A DNA stretch of 64,000 bases from Parabacteroides johnsonii DSM 18315 (GTDB lineage: Bacteria; Bacteroidota; Bacteroidia; Bacteroidales; Tannerellaceae). Location of the stretch: assembly GCF_025151045.1 (NCBI RefSeq), contig NZ_CP102285.1, positions 1,984,001-2,048,000 of the forward strand. Reading direction: 5' to 3'. The translations under genes and the position numbers were made by a program. Positions 35,301 through 42,540 of this stretch are shown here, piece by piece (within the stretch, counting starts at the first letter, position 1; every line of letters begins with the position of its first letter). The notes below the pieces were generated by a model, which was given only the letters and a program-made list of their open reading frames with translations, had not been told where the DNA came from and did no database searches.

Positions 35301-35420
35301 TCCAATCATCGGCAAGCCGTCTTCGGTAGAAATTACGATACCAGACACTGTCTTTTCCTGTGCTAACAGCAAATGCCCCCATAAGGACATTACAAAAAGA
35401 ATCCAAAAGAACCTCTTCAT
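32316..35420 (-). CDS. SusC/RagA family TonB-linked outer-membrane transporter
   Basis: A 1034-residue TonB-dependent barrel. After the signal peptide (MKRFFWILFVMSLWGHLLLAQ) comes a carboxypeptidase-D-like regulatory domain (VSGIVISTEDGLPMIGVAVV), then the plug (VVAYGTGKKSTFTGSASVV, MIRGIGSMNASSSPLYVVDG) and a long barrel ending SVSFGLQLNL. It imports a nutrient with its SusD partner at 30788. ATG 35420 begins the signal peptide; the frame's earlier Met at 35444 is less likely. Transcription probably comes from a promoter inside the inverted-repeat-bounded segment 35521-36000, so expression may switch on and off. Confidence 0.93.
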   Translation of the reverse strand: MKRFFWILFVMSLWGHLLLAQEKTVSGIVISTEDGLPMIGVAVVDKQTMNGVTTNEKGEFSMTVSPRTKTLHLSYLGYKTKEVSITGRSMKIEMEPDMVAIDEVMVVAYGTGKKSTFTGSASVVKKESLEKIKASNVTQALQGQSSGVQVLNNSGEPGEDATIMIRGIGSMNASSSPLYVVDGTAYDGYLNAINPNDIESMTILKDASATALYGSRAANGVVMITTRKGSSEKGQINFRSTWGFSSLAVGLPDQLSPDQLSQLTWRALYNGYLDSGYQDEDSRSYASYYVMGEFGNNPYSIDMPVGTDGKMDPNAKLNYWGDWRNALLKSRLRQEYTIDFSGKNKKADYFISAGYLNDKGVFSIQRFERYSTRANLNYSVNKWLKVGTNISLSHSVREGSAGDQTVWLLRTMPTLYPIYEWDGATNAYRLDKNGNRIFDYGNYRTSWSGTNPLADDTYNKAPWTHDDVSNRTYFEITFIPGLKWRTNFSVDFYQYNYDGYVNSEYGFAAGYKGSATKESDRNLSYTINNLLTYEKSIGDHSLSVLLGQEAYSLEYKLLSASKQGFPFPGVTEIGSAAVMSSMNSYTDKYRLLSWLSRVEYDYKDRYYISGSFRTDGSSRFHPDNRWGQFWSLGGSWRISNEEFMKPYSSWLDNLKLKASYGAVGNDNLGTYYAYQGLYATGMNNYRDPGVMVSRLSNKELKWETNLQFNVGLDFAVFNKLSGSVEWFSRKSKDLLFTLPMAPSTGMSGIDRNIGDVKNQGVEFSLNYAAISNKNFKWTIDLNGTSYKNRITKLPQAEINSGVFKWREGESRYNFWGIEYAGVNPETGNDQYWKTIYETNDKGEKVVKERVKTENYNEVTSDSQQKYLGDAIPKLFGGFTNNFSYKGIDLSFMIYYSIGGKLYDSDYAQSMYYRRGYSMHPDMLDSWTPENPNAEFPRLTNYYNYANYMSSYTSKFIFNNSFARLRNVTLGYTLPKNFTKKFQVNSLRLFVQGDNLVTIGSAARRGTDPEQSISGTTANRFPVTKSVSFGLQLNL

Positions 35421-35520
35421 AATCAATAGATTTAAATAATACATTCAAGTAGAGCTACATTGACCCATAAAAACGTTTCCTTTTAATTAAGGTATGGAAA
35501 GCATTAATGATCCCCAATTA

Positions 35521-35542
35521 AAGGACGTAGTTCTAACAGGAC
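35521..35542 (+). repeat. Left inverted repeat of the invertible segment
   Basis: 22 bases identical to the reverse complement of 35979-36000. Flanking bases on both sides differ between the copies, so the match is limited to exactly this length. Confidence 0.85.
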
Positions 35543-35567
35543 ATTGTATTCGACACACTAATAGACG

Positions 35568-35596
35568 CAAATATATTAATTTTATAATCAATCAAA
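35568..35596 (-). promoter_or_regulatory. Promoter facing susC inside the invertible segment
   Basis: Minus strand: -33 TTTG (35596-35593), 17-base spacer, perfect -7 TATATTTG (35575-35568). The transcript would begin near 35562, cross the left repeat and reach the susC ATG after about 140 bases. Confidence 0.65.
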
Positions 35597-35802
35597 CTAA
35601 AATAATATATTTTTTAATCGAAAAGGCTAAAAAATATTCAGATTGTAAAACCACAAAACTGTCGGAGCCGCTGTTTCCGGACTTTTTTTCTACCGAGTCT
35701 ATACCTTTTCAGGACAACCGCACTAAATTCAGAAGCAACAATTTCTTATTTCTATGGAGAAAAAACTTTTTCGTTCCGAATAATTCTTTCTTAAATACCT
35801 AC

Positions 35803-35908
35803 TAATTCTGTAATCGGCACCAGTGATTTTGTAATCAGTGGTTGTGATTATATAATTGCTGGCACTGATTATATAATCGGCGCCACTGATTAAAGAATTA
35901 GTAGGCAC
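35803..35908. repeat. 21-bp tandem repeat, five units, inside the invertible segment
   Basis: Units at 35803, 35824, 35845, 35866 and 35887 (the last 22 bases). Unit 4 begins TGATTATATAATCGGCGCCA. Each unit contains an AT-rich dyad GATTATATAATC followed by a GC-rich part. The period equals two helical turns, so a protein binding each unit would sit on one face of the DNA. Confidence 0.75.
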
Positions 35909-35978
35909 TTCGATATTTTTTATGCCTTTGTAGATAAGTTTTCTTGTGGGGAAACCGACTGAAACATCGTCTCGCCAA

Positions 35979-36000
35979 GTCCTGTTAGAACTACGTCCTT
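35979..36000 (-). repeat. Right inverted repeat of the invertible segment
   Basis: 22 bases, exact reverse complement of 35521-35542. Confidence 0.85.
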
Positions 36001-36060
36001 CTTTTTGGCGTGATATTGAACTTTTTTCTATCAAATTTCAACTTTCAGCTAAAAAAATGC

Positions 36061-36089
36061 TTGCATTTGAAAAATAATGCGTAATATTG
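36061..36089 (+). promoter_or_regulatory. Promoter of the threonine operon
   Basis: -33 TTG (36061-36063), 18-base spacer, -7 TAATATTG (36082-36089; one mismatch to TAnnTTTG). It lies outside the invertible segment and about 34 bases before the leader peptide start. Confidence 0.5.
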
Positions 36090-36122
36090 CCGACGTAAAT
36101 ATAAACACAAGGAAAATCGCAA

Positions 36123-36185
36123 ATGACATTAACAGGTTTCACATATCATACCTGGGCACTGACAATGACCCCTTGGGGGGTTTAG
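36123..36185 (+). CDS. thrL: Threonine operon leader peptide
   Basis: A 20-codon frame, ATG 36123 to TAG 36183-36185, reading MTLTGFTYHTWALTMTPWGV. Thr occupies positions 2, 4, 7, 10, 14 and 16. It is followed by overlapping hairpins and a T-rich terminator, then by thrA. Enterobacterial thrL works in the same way: ribosome stalling at Thr codons when charged tRNA-Thr is scarce prevents termination. The peptide sequence itself is unlike E. coli thrL, so the assignment rests on position, Thr content and the RNA folds. Confidence 0.7.
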   Translation: MTLTGFTYHTWALTMTPWGV

Positions 36186-36262
36186 CATATACAAATAAAC
36201 AAGTGCGGAGACCACGTCCCGCTTTGTTGCAATTCTCACATTGCACTTGCGTTTCTTTTTTT
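36156..36262 (+). promoter_or_regulatory. Attenuator of the threonine operon
   Basis: Terminator form: AAACAAGTGC (36197-36206) pairs with GCACTT (36243-36248) and, after a two-base bulge, GTTT (36251-36254), enclosing smaller hairpins (GCGG/CCGC near 36206-36222; TGCAAT/ATTGCA near 36228-36245); a C and seven T follow (36255-36262). Antiterminator form: GCACT within the leader peptide codons (36156-36160) can pair with AGTGC (36202-36206), which would break the terminator base. Which form wins would depend on where the ribosome stalls. The folds were found by eye. Confidence 0.6.
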
Positions 36263-36372
36263 CAAATCAATCAATAATTAGTAAATAACTGACATTCTCA
36301 AATCGGCATGCAGTCTTGTTTTTAAACTGCCGATTGTCGATCGCCGATTGTCAACTAAATAAATACATATCG

Positions 36373-38811
36373 ATGAAAGTATTGAAATTCGGCGGAACAT
36401 CCGTAGGTTCCGTGGATAGCATTCTGAGTGTAAAGAAGATAGTAGAGGCCATTGAAGAGCCTGTAATCGTCGTAGTATCCGCCTTAGGAGGGATCACGGA
36501 CAAACTGCTGAAGACAGCCTCGATGGCAACAAACGGAGATGTAGCCTACGAAAGAGAGTTTTCCGAAATCGTAACCCGCCATCTCGATGTCATACAAGGT
36601 GTTATCCCCGACAAAACAAAGCGGATCGAAGTGCAAAAGCAAGTGATGGCTTTGCTCGACGAACTGGGTAATATTTACAAAGGTGTGTACCTCATCAACG
36701 ACCTGTCGGCCAAAACTTCCGACACGATCGTCAGCTACGGAGAACGCATCTCCTCGCTGATCGTTTCGAACGTGATAAACGAGGCCAAACTGTTCGACTC
36801 GCGCAAATTCATCAAGACGGTCAAGCAGTTCAACAAGCATATCGTCGATTTCGAATTGACAAACAAACTGATTGAAGAGGCATTCAACCCGCTGCCCAAA
36901 GTCTCGCTGGTTCCCGGTTTCATCTCTTCCAGCAAAGAAGGAGAAGTGACCAACCTCGGGCGAGGCGGATCCGACTACACCGCCTCCATTCTGGCGACGG
37001 CTTTAGGTGCACGCCGGCTGGAGATCTGGACGGATGTGGACGGCTTCATGACAGCCGATCCGCGTGTGATCAGTTCGGCCTACGTCATCGACCGGTTAAC
37101 CTTTACGGAAGCGATGGAATTATGTAACTTCGGCGCGAAAGTGATTTATCCTCCTACGATCTATCCGGTTTATCACAAAAACATACCGATCCGCATCTTG
37201 AACACCTTCAACCCGACTGCAAGGGGAACTTATATTTCCAAAGAACGGGTGCAGGATGACAGCAAAGCTATCATCAAAGGGATCTCGTCCATCAACGACA
37301 CCTGCCTGATCACGGTTCAAGGGTTGGGCATGGTAGGTGTTATCGGTGTCAACTACCGTATTTTCAAAACATTGGCAAAGAACGGTATCAGTGTGTTCAT
37401 GGTCTCGCAGGCCAGTTCGGAAAACAATACGACATTTGCCGTCCGGAATGCAGACGCAGACCTGGCAGTCAAAGTCCTGGACGAAGAGTTCGCACTTGAA
37501 CGCGCCCAGGGCGACATGAGTGACACGGTAGCGGAAAAAGACCTGGCAACCGTCGCTATCGTAGGCGAAAACATGAAACGCACTCCGGGTATCGCCGGTA
37601 AGTTGTTCGGGACACTGGGTAGCGCAGGTATCAGCGTGATCGCCTGTGCACAGGGGGCTTCCGAAACAAACATTTCCTTCGTCATCAAGTTGAAATACCT
37701 GCGCAAGGCATTGAACTCGATCCATGATTCCTTTTTTCTTTCCCAATACAAGGTGCTGAACCTCTTCATCGCCGGAATCGGTACGGTCGGAGGCAACCTG
37801 TTGGAACAAATTCGCATCCAGCAGCCGAAACTGATGCAGCAGAACGGGCTGAAACTGAATGTTGTCGGCATAGCCAACAGCAAGCATGCCATCTTCTGTC
37901 GCGAAGGGCTGAACCTGGAAACCTGTATTGATGAACTGAAAAAAAACGGACAGGAAAGTTCGCCCGAACATCTGAAAGAAGAGATCCTGAAGATGAATAT
38001 TTTTAACTCAGTGTTCGTGGATTGCACGGCTAATCAGGCGGTATCCGACCTTTACGAAGAATTACTGAACAACAACGTCTCAGTCGTTGCCGCGAACAAG
38101 ATCGCCGCTTCTTCTTCATACGAGAACTATATCAAACTGAAAGAGACGGCCCGTCACCGAGGTATCAAGTTCCTCTTCGAAACGAACGTCGGAGCTGGGC
38201 TACCGATCATCAATACGATGAACGATCTGATCAACAGTGGCGACCATATCCTAAAACTGGAAGCTGTCCTTTCCGGCACGCTCAACTATATCTTCAATAC
38301 GTTAAGTGCGGACATTCCCTTCAGCAAAGCAATCATGATGGCGAAAGAAGAAGGATATTCTGAACCAGACCCTCGTATCGACCTAAGCGGAAAGGACGTG
38401 ATACGCAAATTAGTGATCCTGGCACGCGAAGCCGGTTATAAGGTGGAGCAGGAAGATGTGAAACGCAACCTTTTCATTCCCGAAAGTTATTTCGAAGGTT
38501 CGCTGGATGATTTCTGGCGCAACATACAAGGCCTGGATGCCCGGTTCGAAGAAAAGCGTCAACAACTGGAAGCGGAAGACAAGCGCTTCCGTTTTGTTGC
38601 CAAAATGGAAAACGGTATCTGCGAAGTCGGTTTGCAGGAAGTCGATGCCCACCACCCGTTCTACGAACTGGAAGGCAGTAACAACATCATCATGATCTCT
38701 ACTGAACGATACCACGAGTATCCGATGATCATCAAAGGCTATGGAGCCGGTGCCGATGTCACGGCGGCCGGAGTCTTCGCCGACATCATATCGATTGCGA
38801 ATATCCGTTAA
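36373..38811 (+). CDS. thrA: Bifunctional aspartate kinase / homoserine dehydrogenase
   Basis: An 812-residue fusion. The N-terminal aspartokinase starts MKVLKFGGTSVGS, has TNLGRGGSDYTASILA near residue 195, and ends with paired ACT domains (GMVGVIGVNYRIFKTLAKNGISV; GIAGKLFGTLGSAGISV) that sense threonine. The homoserine dehydrogenase half starts with the NAD(P) loop GIGTVGGNLLEQI and contains FETNVGAGLPIINTMNDLI and LSGTLNYIFNTL. It catalyses the first and third steps from aspartate to homoserine. ATG 36373 is chosen over 36316 because it directly precedes the FGGTS motif. First structural gene of a three-gene operon under the attenuator. Confidence 0.95.
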   Translation: MKVLKFGGTSVGSVDSILSVKKIVEAIEEPVIVVVSALGGITDKLLKTASMATNGDVAYEREFSEIVTRHLDVIQGVIPDKTKRIEVQKQVMALLDELGNIYKGVYLINDLSAKTSDTIVSYGERISSLIVSNVINEAKLFDSRKFIKTVKQFNKHIVDFELTNKLIEEAFNPLPKVSLVPGFISSSKEGEVTNLGRGGSDYTASILATALGARRLEIWTDVDGFMTADPRVISSAYVIDRLTFTEAMELCNFGAKVIYPPTIYPVYHKNIPIRILNTFNPTARGTYISKERVQDDSKAIIKGISSINDTCLITVQGLGMVGVIGVNYRIFKTLAKNGISVFMVSQASSENNTTFAVRNADADLAVKVLDEEFALERAQGDMSDTVAEKDLATVAIVGENMKRTPGIAGKLFGTLGSAGISVIACAQGASETNISFVIKLKYLRKALNSIHDSFFLSQYKVLNLFIAGIGTVGGNLLEQIRIQQPKLMQQNGLKLNVVGIANSKHAIFCREGLNLETCIDELKKNGQESSPEHLKEEILKMNIFNSVFVDCTANQAVSDLYEELLNNNVSVVAANKIAASSSYENYIKLKETARHRGIKFLFETNVGAGLPIINTMNDLINSGDHILKLEAVLSGTLNYIFNTLSADIPFSKAIMMAKEEGYSEPDPRIDLSGKDVIRKLVILAREAGYKVEQEDVKRNLFIPESYFEGSLDDFWRNIQGLDARFEEKRQQLEAEDKRFRFVAKMENGICEVGLQEVDAHHPFYELEGSNNIIMISTERYHEYPMIIKGYGAGADVTAAGVFADIISIANIR

Positions 38812-38852
38812 ACAATTGATAATTGACAATTTACAATTATTAGAAGATAATT

Positions 38853-40055
38853 ATGAAAAGCATCATCATCCTGGGAGACGGTATGGCCGACGAGCCGATA
38901 GAGGCTTTGGGCGGCAAGACACCAATGCAATATGCGGACACTCCCTATATGGACAAACTGGCCGAAATAGGCGTTACCGGACGCATGAAGACCGTTGCCG
39001 ACGGTTTCCATCCGGGAAGCGAAGTAGCAAACATGGCAGTACTGGGCTACGACCTCCCGACCGTCTACGAAGGACGGGGCGTGCTGGAAGCGGCCAGTAT
39101 CGGATATGACCTGAAACCGGGTGAAATGGCCATGCGATGCAACTTGATCTGCGTGGAGGGCGATATCCTGAAGAACCATTCATCCGGCCATATCACCACG
39201 GAGGAAGCAGACGAGCTGATCCGCTTCCTGAATGAGCAGTTAGGGTCTGACCGCGTACATTTCCATACCGGTGTGTCTTACCGCCACCTGTTAGTAGTGA
39301 AAGGAGGCAACAAACGCCTGGATTGCACTCCCCCGCACGATGTGCCTCTCCATCCTTTCCTCCCCCTGATGATCAAACCGGAAATTCCCGAAGCACAGGA
39401 AACGGCCGATCTGCTGAATGACCTGATCCTGAAATCGCAGGAGATACTGAAAGATCACCCCGTCAACCTCCGGCGCATTGCTGTCGGCAAAGACCCGGCA
39501 AACAGCATATGGCCCTGGTCGCCAGGATATCGTCCGGCTATGCAGACCATGCAGGAAATGTATGGCTTCAAGCAAGGTTCCGTCATCTCGGCCGTCGATC
39601 TGATACGGGGCATAGGTGTTTATGCCGGCCTGAAAGTAATCGATGTGGAAGGGGCTACCGGACTTTACGATACAAACTACGAAGGGAAGGCGCGTGCCGC
39701 CCTGGAAGCACTGAAAACAAATGACTTCGTCTATCTTCATGTTGAAGCCAGCGACGAAGCCGGACACGAAGGAGATATCGATCTGAAAATCCGGACTATC
39801 GAGAATTTGGACAAACGGGCCATCGGCATCATCTTCGAAGAGTTGCAGAAATGGGATGAACCGGTAGCGATTGCCGTCCTGCCCGACCATCCGACTCCTT
39901 GTGCCATCCGCACGCATACAAACACTCCCGTCCCTTTCCTGATCTATAAGCCGGGACAGGCCCCTGACAGTGTGACACGTTTCGACGAGTTCTCTGTACT
40001 GAAAGGGAAATATGGCATTTTAGAAAAAAACGAATTTATAAAAGAATTATTATGA
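38853..40055 (+). CDS. Phosphoglycerate mutase-like enzyme (probable homoserine kinase of the thr operon)
   Basis: A 400-residue member of the archaeal-type cofactor-independent phosphoglycerate mutase family (alkaline phosphatase fold). Metal and nucleophile motifs: ILGDGMADEPIEALGGKTPM, FHPGSEVANMAVLGYD (catalytic Ser), EASDEAGHEGDIDLKI, AVLPDHPTPCAIRTHT. It sits between thrA and thrC, its stop overlaps the thrC start (ATGA), and no thrB is present. A homoserine kinase role has been proposed for operon-linked members of this family in bacteria without thrB (recalled, not checked). A glycolytic mutase role is the alternative. Confidence 0.85.
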   Translation: MKSIIILGDGMADEPIEALGGKTPMQYADTPYMDKLAEIGVTGRMKTVADGFHPGSEVANMAVLGYDLPTVYEGRGVLEAASIGYDLKPGEMAMRCNLICVEGDILKNHSSGHITTEEADELIRFLNEQLGSDRVHFHTGVSYRHLLVVKGGNKRLDCTPPHDVPLHPFLPLMIKPEIPEAQETADLLNDLILKSQEILKDHPVNLRRIAVGKDPANSIWPWSPGYRPAMQTMQEMYGFKQGSVISAVDLIRGIGVYAGLKVIDVEGATGLYDTNYEGKARAALEALKTNDFVYLHVEASDEAGHEGDIDLKIRTIENLDKRAIGIIFEELQKWDEPVAIAVLPDHPTPCAIRTHTNTPVPFLIYKPGQAPDSVTRFDEFSVLKGKYGILEKNEFIKELL

Positions 40056-41365
40056 AATATTACAGCACGAACAAACAAGCTCCGCTTGCCTCACTGGAAG
40101 AAGCCGTCGTAAAAGGTCTTGCCGGTGACAAAGGTTTATATATGCCGGAACACATCCGGCCTTTGGACAAGGATACGATCTCCGATCTTAAAAACAAATC
40201 GTTCCATGAAATCGCCTGTACAGTAGCACGGGCTTTCTTCGGAGAAGATATAGAACCGGAAACGCTCGATGCAATCGTCCGGGACACACTGTCGTTCGAA
40301 ACACCGGTCGTCCCTGTACGCGATAATATCTACAGCCTTGAACTTTTCCACGGCCCGACTTTAGCTTTCAAGGATGTAGGGGGGCGTTTCATGGCTCGTC
40401 TGTTAGGTTATTTCATCAAAAAAGAAGGATTGAAGCAGGTAAACGTATTAGTGGCCACTTCCGGTGATACGGGGAGTGCCGTTGCAAACGGCTTTCTCGG
40501 CGTACCAGGCATTCACGTGTATGTACTCTATCCGAAAGGGAAAGTGAGTCCGATCCAGGAATGCCAGTTCACTACGCTTGGACAAAACATCACAGCTCTG
40601 GAAGTAGACGGAACCTTCGACGACTGCCAGGCATTAGTCAAGTCTGCCTTTATGGACGAAGAGTTGAACCGCCACATGAAGTTGACATCCGCCAACTCCA
40701 TCAATGTAGCACGTTTCCTGCCGCAATCTTTCTACTACTTCAACGCGTATGCACAATTGGACAAGATGGGTAAAGCGGACGAACTCGTTGTATCTGTTCC
40801 CAGCGGAAACTTCGGCAATATCACAGCCGGATTGTTCGCACACCGGATGGGACTGCCGATCAAACGCTTCGTGGCTGCCAACAACCGCAACGATGTATTC
40901 CTGGAATATCTGCGTACAGGTGTCTACACACCGCGTCCTTCCGTACCGACCATCGCCAATGCTATGGATGTCGGCGATCCGAGTAATTTCGCACGTATCC
41001 TGGACTTGTACGGGAAGAATGGCAATCCGCACGCGAAAATCATCCAACTGGTCAGCGGTTACCGTTTCACGGATGAAGAGATCGGGGCTACCATGAAGCA
41101 GGTTTACGACGAAACAAGTTATATACTGGACCCGCACGGCGCTTGCGGTTATCAGGCGTTGATCGAAAACGGGCTGGCTCCGGACGAAACAGGTTTGTTC
41201 CTTGAAACCGCCCACCCTGCAAAATTCAAAGAGACGGTAGACCAAATACTGGATGCCGACATCGAAATCCCTGCCAAACTGAAAGCCTTTATGCAAGGAG
41301 AAAAGCAAAGCGTCGGGATGAGAAAGGATTTCGAGACATTCAAAAGCTACCTATTGGCACAATAA
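40052..41365 (+). CDS. thrC: Threonine synthase
   Basis: A 437-residue PLP enzyme that turns O-phosphohomoserine into threonine. The N-terminus MKYYSTNKQAPLASLEEAVVKGL is typical of the long bacterial/yeast type. The PLP Lys is K107 in PTLAFKDVGGRFMA, followed by VLVATSGDTGSAVANGF and SVPSGNFGNITAGLFA, which binds the cofactor phosphate. It overlaps the upstream gene by four bases (ATGA), indicating translational coupling, and ends the operon before the terminator at 41387. Confidence 0.95.
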   Translation: MKYYSTNKQAPLASLEEAVVKGLAGDKGLYMPEHIRPLDKDTISDLKNKSFHEIACTVARAFFGEDIEPETLDAIVRDTLSFETPVVPVRDNIYSLELFHGPTLAFKDVGGRFMARLLGYFIKKEGLKQVNVLVATSGDTGSAVANGFLGVPGIHVYVLYPKGKVSPIQECQFTTLGQNITALEVDGTFDDCQALVKSAFMDEELNRHMKLTSANSINVARFLPQSFYYFNAYAQLDKMGKADELVVSVPSGNFGNITAGLFAHRMGLPIKRFVAANNRNDVFLEYLRTGVYTPRPSVPTIANAMDVGDPSNFARILDLYGKNGNPHAKIIQLVSGYRFTDEEIGATMKQVYDETSYILDPHGACGYQALIENGLAPDETGLFLETAHPAKFKETVDQILDADIEIPAKLKAFMQGEKQSVGMRKDFETFKSYLLAQ

Positions 41366-41386
41366 ACAGCCTGCACAAAAATAAAT

Positions 41387-41439
41387 ATCCCGCCATTCAG
41401 GGCCTAAACTAATTCGAAACCCAGAATGACGGGATTTTG
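41387..41439 (+). terminator. Terminator of the threonine operon
   Basis: ATCCCGCCATTCAGGG (41387-41402) pairs with CCCAGAATGACGGGAT (41420-41435) with two imperfect pairs, then TTTT. Confidence 0.75.
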
Positions 41440-41495
41440 CACGCACATACTCGACATCGGGATAGTCCCTCAATTTTTTCCGTACAGGCAAGACA

Positions 41496-41933
41496 TCATT
41501 CAATAGCCCACTCCTTCATCTCATACATATCCAGATATTCCTCCCACTCGGGGTCCACCTCCGTATAGATAGAGAGCGGCAACATTTCAAACGGAGCCAA
41601 GGCTTCGTTCAACCGTTCACCAAAGACGCGGACGGTGCGGGTATAATAGACCCATATCCTCTCTTCGCCTCCGGTATAAACGCCGGTCAGGATCGATAGC
41701 TTATCCTTTTCCATCGCCTTACGCAGAACTTCCTGCACCTCCTCCATCTTTTCGGCAAGTGCTTCGGAAGGCATTCCTTTGTCGTCACCTTTATATTTCC
41801 AGGTGATTTCCACCCGTTCCTTAAACTTGCCCGACTGAATAAATTCGGTCAATTCATCACGACCGGAAACGGTGACCAGTTGTCCGGATTCATTCTCTGA
41901 AAGAGCGGTAAACCACTCGTTGCTTAATCTCAT
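41496..41933 (-). CDS. DUF695 domain protein
   Basis: A 145-residue acidic, soluble protein. WKYKGDDKGMPSEALAEKMEEV and LTGVYTGGEERIWVYYTR match the pattern of the DUF695 family, whose function is unknown. No signal peptide or membrane segment. It is divergent from the GNAT gene at 42019, each with its own -7 box. Confidence 0.75.
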   Translation of the reverse strand: MRLSNEWFTALSENESGQLVTVSGRDELTEFIQSGKFKERVEITWKYKGDDKGMPSEALAEKMEEVQEVLRKAMEKDKLSILTGVYTGGEERIWVYYTRTVRVFGERLNEALAPFEMLPLSIYTEVDPEWEEYLDMYEMKEWAIE

Positions 41934-41952
41934 ATCAATATCAATTATTCTA

Positions 41953-41992
41953 CAAAAATAGGGATTATTTTCCTACCAATACTTTATTTTTG
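41953..41992. promoter_or_regulatory. Divergent promoters of the DUF695 and GNAT genes
   Basis: Minus strand TATTTTTG at 41960-41953 (20 bases before ATG 41933) and plus strand TATTTTTG at 41985-41992 (26 bases before ATG 42019). Both match TAnnTTTG. Confidence 0.6.
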
Positions 41993-42018
41993 CGGCAAGA
42001 ATACAAGATTAAAAGGAT

Positions 42019-42516
42019 ATGATCAGACAAGTAGAACTCCAGGATGCGAAGGCAATCACGAATATTTACAACGAATATGTATTGCAGAGTGTAGCAACTT
42101 TCGACACAGAACCGGTATTGGAAGAGGAAATGCGTACCCGGATTGCGGAAATATCCTCTCGTTTTCCTTATTTCGTCTACGAGGAGAACCAGGAAATCAC
42201 CGGCTATTGTTATGCCCATACGTGGAAAGAACGTTCCGCTTACCGCTATACGCTGGAAACGACTGTTTATTTGTCTCCCGGACACACCGGAAAAGGAATC
42301 GGGATGCTCCTGATGAAAAAATTGATCGGAGCATGTCGCGAAAATGGTTACCGAGCCCTGATCGCCTGCATCACGGAAGGAAACGAAGCCAGTAACATCT
42401 TGCATGAAAAACTTGGATTCAAACAGGTTTCCCACTTCAAAAAGGTCGGCTTAAAGTTCGATCGCTGGCTGGATGTCGCAGACTACGAACTTTTGCTGAC
42501 CCCGACCTGCGACTGA
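42019..42516 (+). CDS. GNAT N-acetyltransferase, PAT/MnaT-like
   Basis: A 165-residue acetyltransferase. The start IRQVELQDAKAITNIYNEYV, the segment VATFDTEP and SAYRYTLETTVYLSPGHTGKGIGMLLM are characteristic of the phosphinothricin/methionine-sulfoximine acetyltransferase group; the acetyl-CoA loop is GHTGKGIG. Members acetylate methionine sulfoximine or related amino-acid analogues. Substrate is inferred from the family. Confidence 0.85.
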   Translation: MIRQVELQDAKAITNIYNEYVLQSVATFDTEPVLEEEMRTRIAEISSRFPYFVYEENQEITGYCYAHTWKERSAYRYTLETTVYLSPGHTGKGIGMLLMKKLIGACRENGYRALIACITEGNEASNILHEKLGFKQVSHFKKVGLKFDRWLDVADYELLLTPTCD

Positions 42517-42540
42517 AAGAATCGCTAAAGATCACATGCC

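Larger units (their letters stand above)
35521..36000. mobile_element. Probable invertible DNA segment (promoter switch)
   Basis: Two perfect 22-bp inverted repeats bound the segment: left at 35521-35542 (AAGGACGTAGTTCTAACAGG...), right at 35979-36000 as its exact reverse complement (...CCTGTTAGAACTACGTCCTT). The left repeat is 100 bases from the susC start. Inside, near the left end, a promoter faces susC; no equal promoter faces out at the right end. This is the layout of invertible promoters that phase-vary surface genes in Bacteroidales. In the other orientation susC would lose this promoter. No recombinase gene is adjacent. Inside lies a five-unit 21-bp tandem repeat. Confidence 0.75.

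Noticed and set aside
35494-35805. Plus-strand frame of 103 codons across the left inverted repeat
   Set aside because: No ribosome site, no domain, Asn/Lys/Phe-rich AT translation. It would be cut by inversion. Kept in mind, but not supported.
35729-36034. Minus-strand frame of 101 codons inside the invertible segment
   Set aside because: Its repeated seven-residue pattern (GADYIIS type) is only the 21-bp DNA repeat in translation, and the frame crosses the right inverted repeat.
36077-36277. Plus-strand frame of 66 codons before thrA
   Set aside because: It crosses the attenuator hairpins in a different frame from the Thr-rich leader peptide, which explains the region better.
37120-37971. 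Minus-strand frame of 283 codons inside thrA
   Set aside because: Shadow of thrA; His/Asp/Phe-rich translation without structure.
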